Counted from the stretch's first letter, positions 32,546 to 45,100 are shown. The stretch: 64,000 nt of DNA from Crambe crambe (GCA_963924555.1 OZ004585.1:5593488-5657487); one strand, 5' to 3'. Numbers and translations are program-made. The notes: generated by a model not told the origin, from the letters alone.

Positions 32546-33313
32546 TAGGTGAAATTTCTTAACAGCATAACAGGCAAAAAAACAAACAAAACGTTATTTG
32601 AATGTGCACATTGGCTTCGAAATTGCAGAGAAAGACTAGCTAGTGCTCTGTGTGCTGTAGATAGGACTGACTTTTGTATACTAGTCAAAAGTAAACAGGC
32701 AAGAGATGTGATAACTACAACCAGTAAGTCAGTACATTGATCTTAAATTTATCATCTACGCTTGTACATATGTATACGTCCATGATAGCAATGTGGAGAA
32801 AGAGAGAGAGAGAGAGAGATGATAGAAAGCAACCAGCAAGTATGATTGTTGCATGCAGGTGTAGGCTAGTTATTATTGATATTTTTTTCTCTCACACATT
32901 TCTAATTCTCTTTTCTCTCGAAGATGTCACTTTAGTTTCTCGAGAACCAGATAGAAAATGACCTTTGATCTGCCATCCCTACGTCTGGTTTGCACACCTA
33001 TTTCAGCAAACTATAATTCGAGAACATATGATATTAGTCAGGCCTATCTAAAATTCCCATAACTAACTCTTATATAAGAATAAACATAGGTTTAGTAAAC
33101 ACTAAGTTTAAATATTGCTATTGTATAATCAAATGTTTAGTAGAAATATTCAGTGCATGCGCAAGGGTTAAGTACTTAATGTGTGTGTGTTAGGATCATA
33201 AGAGAAATGAGAGAGAATCAGAAACCATAAAGTATATAGACCTTTGTCCATTGCTTTATCACAGGTAGAGCACCTTTAGGAGCTAATCGAATAACCCTTT
33301 ATGACCATTACTT
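32546..33313. other. Spacer with (AG)n run
   Basis: An (AG)n tract at about 32797-32820; otherwise AT-rich with no recognisable exon or repeat boundary. Confidence 0.35.
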
Positions 33314-33831
33314 CCGTATAGCGGGTATATTTCGAGGGGCAAAATTTTCGCGGATTTCACGATTTCTCTTCTGTCCACGAATATTTAACCGCGCAAATCA
33401 TGTGGAAGAAATTCATAGTCTAGAGTTCATTGCGTCTAGTTTGTGTGTCTGACTCTGCAGCGGATAGACTCACCTCGCTGTACGTAGTCTAGTATATCTA
33501 TGGTATGGGTATGATGAGCTCGAGGCGGAAGAACATATATCATCATCGCTACGCGGCCACGGCAAAAGGATCGCTGCACAAGTACAATGTAACGCTTCAC
33601 TAACTACAGCACTCCAGATATTTTTTAAATTTAACCTGTCTAAAAAAAAACGAATGATGGCCTAGACTTTCATGCCATCAAAGCTTTAGCTAGCTAGGTG
33701 TTCGTGCACGAGCGCACATGGCCAGCTGGCTTGCTAGCCGGCCAAGTTTTTTTTTCCTTCAAAATCTAAACCACGAATGATTTCCCAGCGAAATAGACAA
33801 AAAGCTCTCTTGAAATATACCTGCTATACGG
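33314..33831. mobile_element. MITE with CCGTATAGC ends
   Basis: Left CCGTATAGCGGGTATATTTC is matched by the inverted right end GAAATATACCTGCTATACGG; a second inverted pair further in is TTTCACGATTT/ACGAATGATTTCCC. About 518 bp, non-coding. It shares the CCGTA start with the TA-flanked MITEs at 32123 and 48362, suggesting one mobilising enzyme; its left TA is not intact. Confidence 0.6.
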
Positions 33832-34167
33832 TATATTGAGATGATTCTATTGAGTTGTTCTAGTTTACAGTGTCTGTCTTTGTCTTCTTTGGTTTTTCTG
33901 TGAGAACTTGTTTTATTCGAGAACTTCTTATCAGAGAGTGCGGTAGCACTCTCTATGTAGGGATGACTCGGACGGCCGTGTGCGCCGCCTATAGACTAAT
34001 ACAAAAGTGAAATTCTAGTTCCCCCACTTAGACTTAACAAAAGCTACTGTGAATGATTATCCAACCTACTAGAGCCTACTACAATGTGCAGACCAAGTTT
34101 CAGGACCAGGCAGCTTACTGTTTCAGAAATATGGCAAGCAGGTAAATCACGGATTCTTCTTCTTCTC

Positions 34168-34202
<35 letters not shown>

Positions 34203-34481
34203 TTAGAATATAGCTAGTTACAGTCAAGGAATCTCATTGGTCCATTTGGTGAATTCTATTCACTTAAAATCACACCTTATGACACTTAGAATCACGCCTT
34301 ATGGCACTTACAATTCACTTGCCCTAATGAATGAATCGGTAAAGATGGTCATTCCAATTCGTCCAATTATAGCAACGCATCACAGTGGCCACGGTTATTG
34401 TTTCTAGGTGTGCTCTGATTCAAGTTTGTTGCATTTAAAAACCATGGTTATTGTTTCCAAGTGTGTGTTGAGGTAAGTTAA

Positions 34482-35052
34482 GGGTGCAGGCACACTCCGC
34501 CCACGCATGGTTGCTAGGGAAAATTAACTTAAAAACTATTTATGATAGAAATTTCTAACTTGCACCACATTATTAAGTATCAGAATAGTACTGCATACAC
34601 AAAACATGAAGGTGGACCAATCAAAATGACTGATGTTATGACTGATTCCATTCTCAAGGTAAACTGCGTTACATCTCAATGACCACTTGGAATCAATGGC
34701 TAATTTTTGATATACAGCTTCTTATACTTATTGCCATAAAAATTACATTTAGTTTTTGTCAATTCACATTCTACTTTTCAATTTATCCATATAGGATCTA
34801 GTGTCCTGCACATTCTGTACTAAAGCAAAATGTAACTTTTTAGACCTTATCAAGTAGTTGCCATATGCAAAATATTGGCTCATTCCCATGCATAGTTCCT
34901 GAGTTGCAATGACTTGCATGCTAGCATGGATTTTATATGTGCCAAAGCAGCAGCTGCTATTGTGTTTACTATCTGTTATTTTAGCGTGGTAGTATTTGTG
35001 GTTAATTAGTGCTAGTACTAGCGCATGCCTTGGTTACTATGTGCCTGCACCC
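34482..35052 (-). mobile_element. TTAA-flanked 571 bp MITE, copy 1
   Basis: TTAA (34478-34481) GGGTGCAGGCACAC ... GTGCCTGCACCC TTAA (35053-35056). The inside matches 42264-42833 in reverse orientation, including CATGCTAGCATGGATTTTA and CCACGCATGGTTGCTA. TTAA target duplication is typical of piggyBac and Kolobok transposases; the GGGTGC end does not settle which. Confidence 0.75.
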
Positions 35053-35059
35053 TTAAGCA

Positions 35060-35235
35060 ACTCCAGTGATTGGCTATATTCTAAATAAGTTAAACACCTC
35101 GACTAACGGGATCTACGGTCTGTTTAGAAACCTTCGGGCCCTTAGTAGCACCCTCGGTACGCTACAGCGCAGGGCTCTCAGGTTTCTAAATAGATCGTAG
35201 ATCCCTTGGTCTCTGTGTCTAACTATTATTTAGAC
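35060..35235. repeat. Palindromic TTAGACA module
   Basis: GTTAAACACCTCGACTAACG..CGGTCTGTTTAGAAACC is followed by the inverted GGTTTCTAAATAGATCGTAG..CTCTGTGTCTAAC. The same module as 23284-23440 and 22818-22915. A small foldback unit, non-coding. Confidence 0.55.
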
Positions 35236-35708
35236 AACCATATCTCTCAAACCACTCAAGCTACAGCTATGATTTCTGGATAAATCCACTCCAAATTCTA
35301 CCAACTACGATCTTTTCTACTCGTCGATCCTCGAAAGAGTTGATGAAAAAGGAGACACTACAGAGCACAGCACTTGACTAATTCGAATTAGTGGAAACCA
35401 TCTTTTCTATAATATGCATGCGCATGTATTTGATATCCAATTATTCAAAATTGTAATATTACTCAGCTAGCTAGCTAGCTCTAGATAATGATGATAGACT
35501 ACTGCATCAACTCGAGGATTTAGATTCACCAATCCATCTACCGGTAGACTCTATTTCAGCCTCCAAGTATAGCTTAACAATGGCACAACACCTTGACTCG
35601 TTGATATGATTGGGCTGAGAAATATTCTTCTTTCATCTGTCCCTGCATACACATAGAAGAATGAACTCTATACATAGCTAAAACCATAAAAGAGAAAAAA
35701 GACCAGGA

Positions 35709-36012
35709 ACAAGTAAGGGAAAAATCATTTCGTGAAATGAAAAAAGATGTAGGGATGACCACTGCTCAAAAAAGTAAGGAAACAAGAAGGATGGAAATGG
35801 GATCAATCTTTGTTCTGTATATCCAGCCAACAATCCCTACATATACATCAGGTAGCTTCAGATTATAGTGCAGTAATGTACATATATGTAGGGATTGTTG
35901 GCTGGATATACAGAACAGAGATTGATCCCATTTCCATCCTTCTTGTTTCCTTACTTTTTTGAGCAGTGGTCATCCCTACATCTTTCTTCATTTCATGAAA
36001 TGATTTTTACCT
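35709..36012. repeat. ~300 bp palindrome ending copy A
   Basis: Left arm AAGGAAACAAGAAGGATGGA.. pairs with right arm ..TCCATCCTTCTTGTTTCCTT over about 130 bp, with a loop of roughly 40 bp. The same structure ends copies B and C. Confidence 0.8.
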
Positions 36013-36733
36013 TATAATTATGATCATCAGGGGAGAATCCAATTTTGATCATAGGTTTCAGTCCCATTAGTCTTTCGACTTATGGCTAGCTATGAAAAGG
36101 GCGGGACCACTCCCACAGGAGTCTGGACTGTGTCTTTGTAGGATATACGCTTATTGAACTTGACTGTTGTAGTTCTCATGTCTTGTGACTTGTGAGTTTA
36201 CTTGTATTTGTTGGCTTTTGGTGTACAAGCTACAATGTTGGCTGATTCTAAGGTATGATTATGGATTTCCCTATTGATTTTAGTTATTTGTACTTTCTCA
36301 AGAATTTGAGTAGTTGGTATTACGTGTTATACTCTACTACATAGACCTAAATTATGTACCTTTTGGCTGAGGATACTCTGACAGTTTTTCCCCATATGAT
36401 CTGCTTGCTACATGTCATTTAATTTCATGCGTAATGTATAAGTTTGTGGCATGTGGTGTAGTATCTAACTGTTACTTAAGCAAGACTCAAGGTGTGTGTG
36501 TATGTGTAGTGTTACATCTACCATGCAGCCAGTAGCAATCAATTTCAGTCTCAACAATGTCTCGACATTATACTCTCTAATGTTTAAATTGAGCCAATTT
36601 TTGGAAAAGGACTAAAGGCTTTACGAAAGGGGAGATTTCACAGCTCCATATTGCATATACTCCCACTCTGCACGTGCTGCTGACCACTACCTATACAGGG
36701 GTGGAGACAGCTACTGAAAGGAGGGGAAGGTGC
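36013..36733. other. Spacer, no gene recognised
   Basis: AT-rich. An ATG followed by five codons and a GT (36235-36255) could pass as a tiny first exon, but nothing supports it. Confidence 0.3.
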
Positions 36734-36934
36734 TTAAGGGTGGCCACACATAGTAACGCGAGCGTGTAGATTAATTGCACAATATGTCATTTTGTGGTTG
36801 CTCAATCATCCCGCGTACAAATTTATAGCACATGGAAATTTAGCACGCAAGCTGATTATAATTCTTCAAAAAAAACAACAAAAAACAAAAATTCACTAGC
36901 TAGCTAGCTATACATTGTAGTGTGTGAATGTGCA

Positions 36935-37209
36935 AGATGCTGTAGAACCAGACCCTCCAGTTCCGCCATCCCAGTTTCTTCTCTCCTTTCCCCCACTGCC
37001 AGCTTCTGAATCCTCAACTATCCAGCTTCTGAGCCCCTCAACGATCCAGCATGCACATACACCAGTATCCTGTCCTAGTAGCTCACAATGGTTTCATATT
37101 TGACTTTCCCATACTGTTAGCCGAAGTGGAAAGATGTCCTCAGGATCTGGGTCTTTCAAAGTCTAATATCCACTTCAGTGATACGCTACCACCACTCCTA
37201 CAGAAGGTA
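36935..37209 (+). pseudogene. DEDDh exonuclease-like exon fragment
   Basis: The frame from 37051 reads PVLVAHNGFIFDFPILLAEV and then LSKSNIHFSDTLPPLLQK, the Exo II region (AHN..FDFP) of DEDD-type 3'-5' exonucleases of the DnaQ/PML-like kind. It ends exactly at a good splice donor (AAG then GTATTT at 37208). The upstream Pro-rich stretch is open in a different frame, so the exon is damaged or the acceptor is internal. No Exo I or Exo III motif found nearby. It lies inside the 3.3 kb TTAA-flanked element, so it may be captured or element-encoded. Confidence 0.45.
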
Positions 37210-37397
37210 TTTCATGCCATGTATAAATATATACTCTATCTTTTATATTAGATTGGAAAAGACTCTTCAAGGAACATCTTTGGGGATGGAATAGCTACAC
37301 AAGCATTATAGTTGGGACTGAAATCTAGATACACTACCAAAATCATAGTTTTAATACTATATAGGAGCTCACAGGGCTTTGTCTGATCACTCTTCCA

Positions 37398-39197
37398 TTA
37401 GTCCAGTAGAATTAGGATTGAACCCGGAATAAATTGGTAGAAAGCAAATTTTTATATCATTCAATAGCAAATTTTTTGTAAAACAACATATCCAAAATCC
37501 ACCAAAATCCACCTTGGGGGAAACTTAGTTACAGAGGATTATTGTCTGGCTTCAAGCACAAGTCATACAAATGCGGTATCCGCGAAAATATTTATTTTCG
37601 CTCCCTATTGAAATTGTATTTCGAAAATTTTGGACGCGAAATTTAAAAAAATAAAAAATTTCATAAAAATACACGTAAAGCTAAAAAAAATTCTGATATC
37701 TCATCTTGTTCTTCATCATAAGTAAATTCATCAAGCTCGGTGTTCTGACAATCTTTTCCATGACAATCACCACCACAAGCAGACACACACTTCTTATGAC
37801 AAGAGCAAACATTGGAACTACACAGATTTTTTGTTGACAGTTTGCACTTGCACCTAATAAATTTCAGCAGACCTTCTGGTGCTGGATCAAAGTCTGTCAT
37901 AATTGGGTGTAGTGAAGTGTTTTCTGCTTTCCAGCCCCACTGAATAGCAGGTAAGTTTATTGAGGATACCATTATTTGTAAATGAACCCGCAGGCTATGA
38001 AAAAAAAGCAACTCTTGTAGCAGGTGGGAGTTTGTGTGGTTCTATCTTTTTGGAAGCTGTCGCCATTATTTTGCATATACTTAACATAATGAAGATTAGT
38101 CAAAGAATCATTCTTCTTGCCTCCTCCATCATAACAAAAAGTTTGCAACCAGCCTCACCAACCATTTCTGTGTCTGCATTTTCGTCATTCATAACAGATG
38201 CTAGATCTTGTACTTCTGCTGATTGCTTCAATTTTTTCAATAGAGCTAGTTTGCCAACCATTCCATGCATGTAGAAACAGTAGATTAGACTTTACTACAG
38301 GTCCTGCTTCTATAACTAAGTCACAAATCTTCCATATCTTCACCAATTTTTTTGGCTTCTGACAGGAAATATACATCTGCAAACTCTGTTTCCAGTAATA
38401 CATCAAGAGAATAAGCACATCAGTGTCATCTGCAACTACATTTAGAGCTGCTTGCTTCAGCAATCATCATACCCCACCATTTCTGTGATATGTATAAACA
38501 ATTTTGTCAATTACCATCTATTTCTACCTGATCAGTCAACTTACCAAAATCTTGGCAAGCTCCCATAGGAGCCATGCATAAACTTTCACAGCTTATTCAC
38601 TACAATAGTACCAGCATACAAATAGGCAGTTTTCCAGCAATTTTAATAATACAATGCCTTCACTTACCAAAATCCTTAGGTTGATACTTCACCTGCTAGT
38701 ACAGTCCCACTTGACTACTAATAGCTATAATGTAGTCAACATTAAAATGTACACTCATTAAAGTAAAACCTTTGTAGCATACCAAAATGGAGCTTGCTTA
38801 TAGGCTGCTTCCAAAACGGAGTTTTCCCAGAAACACTGACACTCAACTAAGCTTTACTTTGCCTGCTGTATGCACATAGGCTGTTCTATGCCAGAATGCA
38901 CTTGGGCAAAAATACTTGCACTTGCTTCCCACTAACTAGTTTAAATTTTTCGCGTCCAAAATTTTCGCAATACAATTTTAATGGGGCGCGAAAATAAATA
39001 TTTTTCGCGGATACCGGTATGACTTGGAAATTGTGCAGACAATAATCCTCTGTAACTACGTTTCCCCAAGGTTGATTTTGGTGGATTTTGGATATGTTCT
39101 ACAAAAAATTTGCTATTGGATGGTATAAAATTTTGCTTTCTACCAATTAATTCTGGGTTGGCCCCTTTTTTGAGCTAATTCTACTGGACTACATGGT
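37398..39197. mobile_element. Element with ~255 bp inverted repeats at its ends
   Basis: The left arm (37398-37655) and the right arm (38938-39197) are inverted copies, from TAGTCCAGTAGAATTA at the outside through AATTGGTAGAAAGCAAA, TCCAAAATCCACCAAAATC, ACAGAGGATTATTGTCTG and CGGTATCCGCGAAAA to GTCCAAAATTTTCG. About 1.28 kb lies between, holding a minus-strand Cys-rich gene fragment. The TATCCGCGAAAATA core resembles the ends of a smaller TIR element, so the arms may themselves be composite. No clear target duplication. Confidence 0.7.
37661..38470 (-). pseudogene. Cys-rich protein fragment of a metazoan repeat-encoded family
   Basis: Two open stretches on the minus strand. 38463-38185 begins ALNVVADDTDVLILLMYYW and continues to LLFLHAWNGWQTSSI. 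38011-37661 reads FFHSLRVHLQIM, AIQWGWKAENTSLHPIMTDF, then a Cys-rich tail RCKCKLSTKNLCSSNVCSCH and CGGDCHGKDCQNTE. I recall this pair of blocks (an Asp-rich nuclease-like block and a zinc-binding tail) from high-copy uncharacterised proteins in cnidarians, insects and sponges. The linking segment is broken by stops. It lies between long inverted repeats, so it is probably the transposon's own gene. Function unknown. Confidence 0.5.
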
Positions 39198-40056
39198 TAG
39201 GTGCTCTCCAAACTCTCCATTCGCTCCCCCAAGTAGCAGAAAAGCTTGTGGGTTGAGCAGAAGAGACTGTTTCCTTGGACTTCAAGTCACTAGGAAAGCC
39301 AAGCATGACTTCAGCTCAGGCAAAACGTCTAGATTCTCATGAAGCTGCGATTGGAACAAGGAGAAAGAAGTATGACATGGTCAAGAGAAATTAGCGAAGC
39401 TCGTACGCCCCTATCCGGTTTTCTGACTGCCTGAGCTCCCGGAGACACTTCCTCACCGGTTCTATAGCGTCTTCTGCCTCTTGCACTGGATGAAAACCGG
39501 CTCTTTTCAGAGCTAGTCACAATCGATCTCTGTCTTTTTAGTCTATAGTACAGCTAGCATGCACGTGCCAGATTATAATCATAATTATTATGCGCGTACA
39601 ATTATTTAGGGGCGGGGCTAGCAGTTGGCTGATTTATTATAGTACGAGCTAGTACGAACTTAAATTTGTATCTCAGGAACCAAGCATAGGACTGAGCTCT
39701 TATGTTGCATGGAACTGGGGTCAGGTAAGGTGAAAAATATTATGTTTTGCTTTTGTGCATATATGGTCTAGAACACAAAAACTAAACACAATTTTAAAGG
39801 CAGCTAGTTTAGGAGCCCGTAGAGCAAAAATTGGCCATAGAACTCTAGCGATCGTCTAGATGTAGTGCCGTTTAGCTCGAGGATGAGATTGCTCATATCT
39901 TCCTTAAAAATCGTCCGTCTCCCTTCAACTTTGGTATGTGTAGTAGTCCTGTAGTGCTCCACACTCCTGTCCTTGTTTGAAGTTCCTACTGCAGGTAGTT
40001 TTGGAGATAGTTTTCCCTAGCAACCATGCGTGGGCGAAGTGTGCGGCCACCCTTAA

Positions 40057-40475
40057 GAACCAAAATAATCTTACTTCAGTTACCCCCTCCCAATTTCTCT
40101 ACCATATTATTGAAAGGATGTGAGGCTACAAGCATCCGTAAAAAATGATAGCTAAGGCTGGAGTATTTTTTTTTAATGACGAGTCTCCAGGCAGTAGCTA
40201 TTCTTACATGCAGACACTGAGAATGTGGACTCTGTAGTACAGACACTGCTAGCTAGCTCAACAATCATGGAATGCACATGCCAATTAATTGATGACTCAC
40301 TTGAAAACCTGCTCATCAGTGATCTGCTCAATATCTGCAATTACGTATACATATTTCACACTCTTAGTGTGTGCTGAGGGTTAGCACTTCAGTACTTTTC
40401 ATTGTTATGGGCATTGCACAGCTATATAACTTCTTTAATGGTTCACTTGGTTGTTCATGATTATCATTCTCCAAC
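40057..40475. other. Spacer, no gene recognised
   Basis: AT-rich, with an A/T run at 40167-40178. Nothing else seen. Confidence 0.35.
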
Positions 40476-41090
40476 CTAGTCATGATAATTACCAACATGT
40501 TTCGACAGCCATGCTGCTGTCACCTTCATGGCTGAACATGAATCATATAAAGATGCTAATAATAACCTGAGGATGATTGTGTTATGGTAACTTGTTTTTA
40601 AGTGACTAACAGCTCTAAGGATGCTTGGTGACAGTTCTAGGCCGATGTCTCTGTTTAAGGTCACGTTAGTAGGAGCCATCTGAATATAAATGGCTTCTTT
40701 GACTCTTCTTTTGATTATATTCTGTGCTGTATCAATTATCTCCATATCGTCCCAGCTAATCTGATGGTCACCTTCCAACCAGCCACTGGCGATTTATCAA
40801 AGCATACTTACATGCTGCTTTGTGTTCCTTGAGTCTGTCCCCTAATACCCTTCCAGACTCCCCAATGTAAAATACATTTGATCTTGTAGATGGCACCTAC
40901 TCTATCTTCCTTCATTGTTGGATCTTTCAAGTGCATGAGCATGTTTGCTAGAGTACATCCAGTCTTGAATGCAGTTCTGATATTATAGTCACAGAGGATC
41001 TTCCTCACTCTCTCACTCAATGCTGATACATAAAGAATGACTGCTGTTGCATATGGTTGCTCTTCTTCTTTCTACGCATGTACCAATATA
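40476..41090 (-). mobile_element. Penelope-like retroelement 3' fragment (RT end and GIY-YIG)
   Basis: The minus strand encodes SERVRKILCDYNIRTAFKTG, MLMHLKDPTMKEDRVGAIYK followed by IKC, and, adjoining, a GIY-YIG-type stretch FYIGESGRVLGDRLKEHKAA. A further frame (to 40476) gives ISWDDMEIIDTAQNIIKRRV and IYIQMAPTNVTLNRDIGLEL, typical of the region after the endonuclease (IKRRVKEAI, N.D.G..L). The combination of RT C-terminus with GIY-YIG is characteristic of Penelope-like elements. It is truncated at the 5' side and broken; an old copy. Confidence 0.65.
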
Positions 41091-42145
41091 TCCAAGAAAG
41101 GAAGTTTCCATCCTGCTCCTCTTCCTGGAATCATGCCATCAATCATCAGGCTTTTCGATTGCCAAAGGCCAGGCTGGATGTTTAAGGAAGATATATAGTT
41201 GCACTGATGGGGGTGTTATATTAGTAGTACTTGGGATAGTACACTTTATACCTGTTGTGTTCACAATAATAGAGCTAGGGTGAAAGAGTGAAGTGGTGAC
41301 CTTTTGTCAAAATAATTGTCATAAGTTTCAAGAGAGCATGACTTAAGGATTAATGATAATACTGAACTTGCTAGCTTTAATTCTTGGATGTTGAGAGCAA
41401 GAAACACGGCAATTAACTTTCTAAAGGAGCACAGCTCCAGTAACAAGATAGAGTTCCATGTCCACTATAGCATCAGGATGTAAAGTAGTGAAAGCATGTG
41501 CACAAAATAGGACATAATATGCCATGGGTTTTATGAATTATAAATGACCCTCACCCTCGGTACTCTGGTTCTTTATTATCCATAAAACCCTGGCTGCACT
41601 TTCTTGTCTCCATGGATCACACCGCAGCCCTTTGATCTCGCCCAAGCATGTTATAATTATACATAAAATAATAGGTCTACACTCCAAAATGTCCCGCTGA
41701 TAATTTCAGTAGTGTATGACTTACCTCCATATTGCAACACTAAAACTTCACAATAATTTAGCAATATATCATCATGCTCAATGCACATGGTCCAATGTAA
41801 ATGTAAGCTGATTGATTATTATAAAGTTGTTTTTCATTAGCTAGCTAAGTGCTGCTTTATGACATATATGAAGCTGCCAGCCACTTACCTATACTCCATA
41901 ATTCAACAGGAAAAATCTTGGCTATAGGGAGGATTAAGCACTATCAGGTCTAAAGTAATTTTTTAATCAGATGAGCTGCTCACTTACTTGCTTTCAAATA
42001 TTGCATATTGTCCTAATACTATAGCTCTAGCTCTTTCTGGTGTAACAATTTTAGTATGATTATCTTCCAGTGGTAGACTATAATAATGTCCTGGCATTCA
42101 GCCACAAACATGATGTGTTAAGGGACTATTGATTCTGCAGGTAAA
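41091..42145. other. Region upstream of the second receptor gene
   Basis: AT-rich with AGCT patches; short open frames lack domains. It presumably contains the promoter of the gene starting at 42146, but no core motif is clear. Confidence 0.35.
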
Positions 42146-45100
42146 ATGATTGTGTGGATACTATTATTTCAAGGAGCCATTTTTTCTTCTGCTTGGGGAT
42201 GTGGACTGGAAGATTTATGTAGAGCTAATGGAATCAAAAGTCTAAGTAAGTTATGATCGTTAAGGGTGCCAATACATAGTAACTGAGGCATGTGCTACTA
42301 TAAGCACTAATTAACCACAAACACTACCGCGCTAAAATAACAGATAGTAAACCACAATAGTAGCAGCTGCTCTGGCACATCTAAAATCCATGCTAGCATG
42401 ATTAAAAGACAAATCACGGCAACTCAGGAACCAAGCATGGGAATGAGCCAATATTTTGCGTACAATAACTACAAGGTAAGGTCTAAAAAGTTACGATTTG
42501 TTTTAGTTCAGAATGCATGGTCTTGTGTGGATATATAGAAAAGTAAAATACAAATCAACAAAAACTCATCGTAATTTTGATAGAAATATGTATAGGAAGC
42601 TTCATAACAAAAATTAGCCATAGAATCCAAGCGGTCTTTGAGATGCAACGCAGTTTACCTTGAGAATGAAATCGGTTGTAACATCTGTGAAAATCATCAG
42701 GCACTCTTCATTTTTTGTGTGTGTAGTACTATTAGTATGTAATAACTTGGTCCAAGTTAGATATCTCTAAGGCAAATAGTTTTAAAGCTATTCTTCCATA
42801 GCAACCATGCGTGGGCGGGATGTATCGGCACCCTTAATAGAGTTGCTTTATAATTTTTGTCCTTAAACACTGTAATGACCCAAGTTTAATTTTTTAAGGG
42901 CAACCATAAGTAGAAAAAATGATATTGGCAGCAGTTCAAAGAGAAGCTAGATTTTGCTACGAAGCGCCAACTAAATCTGGATAGTTTGTGATATATTTAG
43001 GCAATAATTTAGCAAGCAAGCAGCAGTGACTATAGCAATGGTTTTTTTTTTAACTCTTGGATTGCCGTAGTATCCTAACTTCAATATCACTACAGTAAAA
43101 CCTCTGAACAACAACCACTCTTGGGAACATATTATACCCTTGGCCTTTGTTGAGATGTCGGAGGTTTTTCTTTTATCATCCCTTTACCACAATAAAAAGT
43201 ATAGGTAAAGAAAAAAATGAAGGTGATGTAGGGATGATTATAGTTTACTGGTCAAAAAAAAAAGAGATGAGATTATGCAAGGATGAAGTTGAATGCGACT
43301 TCATCCTTGCATCTATTCAGCTTTTGTTCCAACTCTTTTTTGACAGTTAACTATGCAAGGATGAAGTCAAATGTGGGTATGTCACACCTAGTGACTGCAC
43401 CTGGATTAGACTTTTGATTTCTTTTTTCAGGTGGTTAGTGCTGTACATCTACGTATGGCTTCTTTTTTCATAAATTAACCAGTTACACCATTAAATTCAC
43501 AATAGTGTAGTCTCGGGCCTGAGATGAGGCTAATATTAACGGTAGTCAAGCTGAAGCTGAAATTCAATTATCCTTGCTTCATGAAATTCGTAGCTCTTGT
43601 ATTGCAATGTTGGATCACAATTGTAACAATGAATATTCTAATTATTATATCTTATCATTATAATTATTATTATCATTATCCCATCACGCATCATAATCTT
43701 CATATCATTACGTTATTGATTTCTAATTCATGCACGTGCACACTGAGCCAGCTGCTTTTGATCCATCTTGATAAAACAGATCTTTACATGGTGTCGGAGG
43801 TGGGATGGAACAATTTCAGCCACCAGAATCTCTATCCTTCCAAGGAAACATCGCAGAAAATTGGCGGAGATGGAAACAACGTTTTGAAATATATATGGTA
43901 GCATCCGGAAAGAACAGCAAGAGCGATGAAGTCAAAGCCGCTACCTTTCTTCACATTGCCGGACCAGAAGCCCTGGAAATTTTCAACACGCTCTCTTTTT
44001 ACAACGCAGGTGACGATAAGAAACTAGATAAGCTAGTAGAAAAGTTTGAGGCCTATTGCATACCACGAAAAAATGTCACCTGGGAAAGGCACGTATTCAA
44101 CACCAGAAACCAACAGCCTCTGGTGAATCCATAGACCAGTATGTGACTGATCTTCAAAACAAAGCCAAGACATGGGAGTTTGGGGCCCTCCTGGAAAGTC
44201 TGATCAAGGACCGTCTCGTGTGTGGTGTGATCAGCGACAAAACCAGATGCCGTCTTCTCAAGCAAACAAACCTCACTTTAGCAGGAGCACTGGACATATG
44301 TCGAGCTGACGAAACCACATTGGCACAGATGAAGTCAATGTCAATCCAACCCACAGGGTGCTAATGACATAGATGTGAAGTCCCTGAAGGCAAAACCATC
44401 ACCACCTTACAAGCAGCAAGGACAGTGTGGTTACTGTGGCAGCCGACACCAACCCCACAGAGATGTCCTGCCATACAAATGTGGCTGCCGAAATCATTTT
44501 GCCAGAGCATGCCGGTCAGGAACCCTGAAGACACGCCTAAAAATACAAGAACTCGACCACGAATGTTCTTCCAGTGAAGATGAACTGCTCATTGTTCTCA
44601 TCGAAGGCTTACTATGTGAATACTGAAACAAATTCTGGCCAGTTCAGTTTGAAGTCCTTGATGATGTGTCAAAAGTACTCAGTCTCAAGACAAATACAGA
44701 AATGAGGCTAGTCAAACGCATCCAAACACTCACAAACGATACACTAAGCAAGTATGCTGATACCTTCACTGGTCTAGGTTGCATCACTGGAATCACTCAC
44801 CACATTCAACTCAACCCAAACCACAAGCCAGTTATACACCCCCCTCGAAAGGTTCCTGTCACTATTCGATCAAAGGTCAAGGATGAACTGGAACGTTTTG
44901 GAGGTCATTGAACGTGTACAAGAACCCACTGACTGGGTAAACTCTATGGTTACTGTCATCAAACCAAATGGTAAGCTCCGCATATGTATTGATCCACGTG
45001 ACCTAAACAAGGCAATCGAATGTGAACATTATCCCATGAGGACAATTGAAGAAATCGCTGCCCGCAAGCCAAATGCAAAATATTTTTCAGTAACAGTGCC

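Larger units (their letters stand above)
33931..36012 (+). mobile_element. Palindrome-ended repeat family, copy A (interrupted)
   Basis: The copy starts with the 22 bp palindrome AGAGAGTGCGGTAGCACTCTCT, continues with CTATGTAGGGATGACTCGGA, a (ATT)n run at 34172-34202 and the body, and ends with the large palindrome at 35709-36012. Compared with copy B (47634) it carries about 1 kb of extra DNA at 34206-35233, made of a TTAA-flanked MITE, a palindromic TTAGACA module and their flanks. No protein encoded. Confidence 0.7.
36738..40052. mobile_element. 3.3 kb TTAA-flanked element related to the 570 bp MITEs, with cargo
   Basis: TTAA (36734-36737) GGGTGGCCACACA ... TGTGCGGCCACCC TTAA (40053-40056). 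The right 440 bp aligns with the right part of the 570 bp MITEs (CAGGAACCAAGCAT, AGCAACCATGCGTGGGCG), and the left 130 bp with their left end. Between them lie an exonuclease-like exon fragment (36935-37209), a nested long-inverted-repeat element (37398-39197) and a short GC-richer minus-strand open stretch (39329-39520) of unknown nature. It is either a longer family member or a MITE enlarged by nested insertions. Confidence 0.6.

Noticed and set aside
39329-39520. GC-richer minus-strand frame (63 codons, Arg/Ser-rich)
   Set aside because: Compositionally odd but no motif; noted only as unexplained content of the 3.3 kb TTAA-flanked element.
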